Source: Merluccius polli
Taxonomy: Eukaryota > Chordata > Actinopteri > Gadiformes > Merlucciidae
Reading direction: 5' to 3'
NCBI GenBank assembly: GCA_030340625.1
Contig: JAOPHQ010005690.1
Coordinates: forward strand, 513,001 to 577,000
DNA: 64,000 nucleotides
Below the pieces are notes generated by a model. It made no database searches. It was not told the origin of the DNA and worked only from the letters and a program-made list of their open reading frames with translations. Position numbers and translations under genes: made by a program. Positions 60,539 through 64,000 of the stretch are shown in pieces (position 1 is the first letter of the stretch; every line of letters begins with the position of its first letter).

Positions 60539-63500
60539 GTGATTTTCCTCCACATAAAATTCCTCGGGGTAATGGGCGCAACATATAATTGTCCAACTCA
60601 GCTGCCAAGAACTACTAATCCACATGAAAAAAATACATTGACATTATAATATCTCCCTCCCTCCCTGGGTTTTTTATGCTCTTCACTGCTAACTGCCCTT
60701 TGTGTCAAAGTTTATGTCAAAAGAGGTTCAGTTCACAGTTTTATATTGGTGTTGTGTTTCAGAACGATGTGTCTGAACAGGAGCAGAGATGGGGGGCCAA
60801 GACCATTGAGGGGTCGGGGCACAAGGAGCCCATCAGGTAAGCTAGCCAAACACCCAGAACGTTAGCAGCACTTCCTAGGACGCTATCGACGGGCGAGTAT
60901 TTGATCTGAAAGTGTTAAAAAACAGTCGAGTAGACAGACATCTGCAGGAGGACATCTGCAGAGTTCAGTTCGTCCAGAGAGTGTTGCTGACTATTTCAAC
61001 AGGAAGAGGAAGTAAGAGGGTAGTGTGTGCGGTCGAGCATCGAAACGCTCCTAATATGGCTGCTAGCTCTGGGTGATGACTGTGAACTGGTCGACAAATC
61101 AGGTCACCGCAGACAATGAATAAATAGAAGATGAACGTGTTTGAAATGCTAAAGTGTCTCAAGAATAAAACCCATCCACAAACAACACACAACTTTAAAT
61201 AAATGTGGTGGCGGCAGTGAAAAACGTACCCAGTGCCGAGTTAAGTCTTTTATATTCAACTTTTATATGTTATATTATTTAAGGATTTGTCTGTGTGGTT
61301 TGGTGGTATGAATGTAAGGTGAGTGCATGAGCGTGTGTGCATGTGACCATGCAGTGGACTGGCATGTGTGTGTGTGTGTGCAAGCAAACCACTTTGACAC
61401 CACTCTTCTACCCTGAATTGTGACCACCTGACCTATTGTCCCCTCCGCACCTGTTGTCCCCTCCGCACCTGTTGTCCCCTCCGCACCTGTTGTCCCCTCC
61501 GCACCTGTTTTCCCCTCCGCACCTGTTTTCCCCTCCGCACCTGTTGTCTCCTCCGCACCTGTTCCCTCCGCACCTGTTTTCCCCTCCGCACATGTTGTCT
61601 CCTCCGCACCTGTTTTCCCCTCCGCACCTGTTGTCCCCTCCGCACCTGTTGTCCCCCTCCGCACCTGTTGTCCCCTCTGCACCTGTTTTTCCCCTCCGCA
61701 CCTGTTTTCCCCCTCCGCACCTGCTGTCCCCTCCGCACCTGCTGTCCCCTCTGCACCTGTTGTCCCCTCTGCACCTGTTGTCCCCTCCGCACCTGTTGTC
61801 CCCTCCGCACCTGTTGTCCCCTCCGCACCTGTTGTCCCCTCCGCACCTGTTTTCCCCTCCGCACCTGTTTTCCCCTCCGCACCTGTTGTCCCCTCCGCAC
61901 CTGTTGTCCCCTCCGCACCTGTTGTCTCCTCCGCACCTGTTTTCCCCCTCTGCACCTGTTGTCCCCTCTGCACCTGTTGTCCCCTCTGCACCTGTTTTCC
62001 CCTCCGCACCTGGTTTCCCCTCCGCACCTGTTTTCCCCTCCGCACATGTTTTCCCCTCCGCACCTGTTGTCCCCTCCGCACCTGTTTTCCCCTCCACACC
62101 TGTTGTCTCCTCCGCACCTGTTGTCTCCTCCGCACCTGTTTTCCCCTCCGCACCTGTTGTCCCCTCCGCACCTGTTGTCCCCTCCGCACCTGTTGTCCCC
62201 TCTGCACCTGTTGTCCCCTCCGCACCTGTTGTCCCCTCTGCACCTGTTGTCCACTCTGCACCTGTTTTCCCCTCCGCACCTGTTTTCCCCTCCGCACCTG
62301 TTGTCCCCTCTGCACCTGTTTTCCCCTCCGCACCTGTTTTCCCCTCCGCACCTGTTGTCCCCTCCGCACCTGTTGTCCCCTCTGCACCTGTTGTCCCTTC
62401 CACACCTGTTTTCCCCACCGCAGTGTAGCAGAGCTGAGGCAGACAGTGTCTCAGGAGCACCAGCAGGTGAAGGAGAGGGAGTGGGCCCAGGCCCCCAAGG
62501 CCTCCTATGGATACGGGGGGAAGTTTGGCGTGGAGAGGGACCGCATGGACAAGGTTGATCATCCATTCATGTCTTACTGGTGAAAAGGGTTGATTAGTCA
62601 GTGTAGTCAACTTATGATGACACTATCACAAGCCCTTTTTCTGTTATGTACAATTATTAATTGTTAACTTTTTAGTTGTTTTCTGGGTTGTATTAATGGG
62701 TCTCTCTCGCTCTCTCTCCTAGTATTCTGTACTAATAGTATACTACTAATTAGGGATTCAAGATGGTTGACTTAAATACAAAAAAATAAAATACAAAGGA
62801 GGGCTTTTACTTTTCGAAATTGCCATCTTCTTAATTCACTGTAGGCCTACTGCATTCAGACGTATAGCCAGTCTCCATGTAATTTATTGATTTCACTTCT
62901 TTGGACTTCACTTCTTTGGACAAAATGGCTGAACACGAATTCACTGAACTTGTGGTATTTGAGGTGATTCTCGGCTCATTGTATTTTTTTTTATAAATAT
63001 GCTTCCCAGGGGGCCATGGGGCATGACTTTGTAGCGCAGGTGGAACGCCACTCTTCCCAGACAGATGCGGCGCAAGGGTTTGGTGGGAAATTTGGCATTC
63101 AGAAAGACCGTGTGGACAAGGTGAGGGAAAAAAAGTGTAAACTTGACTTCTACAGGTGCTTGCAGTGCGAGGTGCGAGGCGAACTGACAAACTTATCCTG
63201 TTTCTATAGTCTGCCCTGGGGTTTGAACACAAGGAGGAACTTGAACAGCATACATCACAAAAAGGTAGGCATATTTGTCACTGGTTTGAGTTTTGCTTTA
63301 TTCCAACAAATAAACCCTTTAGCTAGCCTAAACCCTTTAGCTTGCCTTTAGCCCTCTTTTAGCTTATGCTATGCTACTTTTCAAGACAGTCGTTTCAGTA
63401 TTTAGTTTATCCAAAGTGACTCTCAGTGAATTCAGATAAAAATACGGCAGGTTCAGGCATCTTGTTTAAGGCAATGCACAGGTAGGCGGCAGCATTGGAT

Positions 63501-63978
63501 ATCGAACCCAGGACTTCAAACCCAGAGTCGAACACCCTAGCAACGACACTATCGGTTTGAGCCGCCCTTTGCTGAGTTCTAACACTCCCATTGTGTGTGG
63601 ATGTTGACAGATTACTCCAAGGGCTTTGGAGGAAAATACGGAGTGGAAAAGGAGCGGGTGGACCGGACAGCTTTGGGATACGACTATAAAGGCGAAACCG
63701 AAAGACATCAGTCGCAAAAAGGTGAGTTCAAGGGTTATACGGTTAGTTTTTCTATTTTTATCTCAAAAGTATAGTACTTGATGCACAAGTTATTCCAATG
63801 GTTATTTGAAAGTTATGCCAACCAACCTAATGTTTAATTCATCACTGTGACCTTTTACCCTGGCCAGACTACGCTAAGGGGTTTGGGGGAAAGTTTGGCG
63901 TTGACAAGGACAACGTAGACAAAGCCGCCGTGGGCTACGACTACAAAGGAGAGACAGAGAAACATCAGTCACAGAAAG
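60455..63978 (+). CDS. hcls1: Hematopoietic cortactin-like protein HCLS1 (HS1), 5' part
   Basis: HS1 is the blood-cell relative of cortactin. It binds Arp2/3 and F-actin under the cell cortex and is a tyrosine-kinase substrate in immune signalling. Exons in the window are 60455-60538, 60763-60836, 62424-62553, 63010-63120, 63210-63264, 63611-63721 and 63868-63978, all in phase (about 225 residues). The N-terminus MWKSAVGHDVSMKV and the acidic Arp2/3-binding motif DDWETDPDFENDVSE favour HCLS1 over CTTN (human HCLS1 begins MWKSVVGHDVS; CTTN begins MWKASAGHAVS). Four 37-residue cortactin repeats (GYGGKFG/GFGGKFG...DRxDK...) follow, so F-actin binding is expected. The proline-rich and SH3 parts lie beyond the window. 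Same strand and order as golgb1, as in mammals. Confidence 0.93.
60763..60836 (+). CDS. hcls1: hcls1 coding exon 2
   Basis: 74 nt, NDVSEQEQRWGAKTIEGSGH. Ends in phase 2 before gtaagc. Confidence 0.95.
60837..61427. other. hcls1 intron 2, 5' part
   Basis: No exon or clear repeat. It ends with a candidate branch point CTGAC at about 61428-61432. Confidence 0.4.
61435..62421. repeat. 18-bp minisatellite in hcls1 intron 2 (about 55 copies)
   Basis: The unit CACCTGTTGTCCCCTCCG varies mainly at two places (TTGTCC or TTTTCC; CTCCGC or CTCTGC), with occasional 15- or 19-bp units. It is pyrimidine-rich on the transcribed + strand and has no AG dinucleotide. It stops exactly at the exon 3 acceptor. 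Because the unit is a multiple of three and contains no stop on the - strand, long spurious open frames cross it. Confidence 0.97.
62424..62553 (+). CDS. hcls1: hcls1 coding exon 3
   Basis: 130 nt with KASYGYGGKFGVERDRMDK, the start of cortactin repeat 1. Its acceptor (ttttccccaccgcag) is the mutated last unit of the minisatellite. Donor gttgat is weak. Confidence 0.94.
62554..63009. other. hcls1 intron 3
   Basis: AT-rich, with a small direct duplication of CACTTCTTTGGA near 62900. No other feature. Confidence 0.4.
63010..63120 (+). CDS. hcls1: hcls1 coding exon 4
   Basis: Exactly 37 codons (VERHSSQTDAAQGFGGKFG), one repeat period. Confidence 0.95.
63210..63264 (+). CDS. hcls1: hcls1 coding exon 5
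   Basis: 55 nt, SALGFEHKEELEQHTSQK, half a repeat, phase 1 end. Confidence 0.94.
63384..63572 (-). repeat. V-SINE-like element, nearly complete
   Basis: The - strand shows a tRNA-like head (GGCGGCTCAAACCGATAGTG, GGGTTCGATATCC), a middle GCCTTAAACAAGATGCC and the tail GAATTCACTGAGAGTCAC. It lies in hcls1 intron 5. Confidence 0.6.
63611..63721 (+). CDS. hcls1: hcls1 coding exon 6
   Basis: 111 nt, one repeat (YSKGFGGKYGVEKERVDR...). Donor gtgagt. Confidence 0.95.
63868..63978 (+). CDS. hcls1: hcls1 coding exon 7 (last in window)
   Basis: 111 nt, one repeat (YAKGFGGKFGVDKDNVDK...). Donor gttgat, the same weak type as exon 3. Confidence 0.93.
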
Positions 63979-64000
63979 GTTGATGCATTAGCTCATGGCT

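Noticed and set aside
61275..62610. Long open frames (over 290 codons) on both strands across the hcls1 intron 2 array
   Set aside because: They are created by an 18-bp tandem repeat without stops in several frames. Composition is wholly repetitive and the array lies in an intron.

Overview
The window is vertebrate nuclear DNA, almost certainly from a ray-finned (teleost) fish. It contains spliced genes with GT-AG introns, V-SINE-like and tRNA-derived SINEs, many hAT-type MITEs with 8-bp target duplications, a piggyBac element, a fish-type L1 and long GT, TA and homopolymer runs. The species cannot be named from the sequence.

Four protein-coding loci are recognisable. (1) At the left edge, + strand, are the last four coding exons of orc5 (origin recognition complex subunit 5), 1256-3163. 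(2) On the - strand, 7200-5302, is a four-exon guanylate-cyclase-activating protein gene (GCAP/guca1 family, photoreceptor calcium sensor). Its exons carry about 15 single-base indels, nearly all insertions, which looks more like uncorrected long-read sequence than true decay. (3) golgb1 (giantin) is complete on the + strand, 11866-56558. It has 19 coding exons whose lengths sum to 9162 nt (3053 codons plus stop, in frame throughout), a 5.1-kb central exon and a C-terminal Golgi membrane anchor. (4) The 5' half of hcls1 (cortactin-family actin regulator) runs on the + strand from 60455 to beyond the right edge (seven coding exons seen). The golgb1-hcls1 head-to-tail order matches human 3q13.33.

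Most of the remaining DNA is transposon-derived, concentrated in golgb1 introns 3 (13.9 kb), 4 (8.1 kb) and 9 (3.5 kb). Intron 3 holds nested hAT-type elements, one carrying an array of GC-rich repeats, and a nearly intact 5.6-kb L1 with a clear target duplication. Intron 4 holds a SINE-derived minisatellite, a decayed hAT transposase, a three-level nest of MITEs, and a LINE ORF1 with an SGNH-hydrolase-like domain. Intron 9 holds a piggyBac element with TTAA ends.

The most interesting non-genic structure is an 18-bp minisatellite of about 1 kb in hcls1 intron 2. It is a pyrimidine-rich array with no AG dinucleotide. It begins just after a good branch-point match, and its last, mutated unit supplies the 3' splice site of hcls1 exon 3. 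No CRISPR array, bacterial-type operon or novel protein system was seen.
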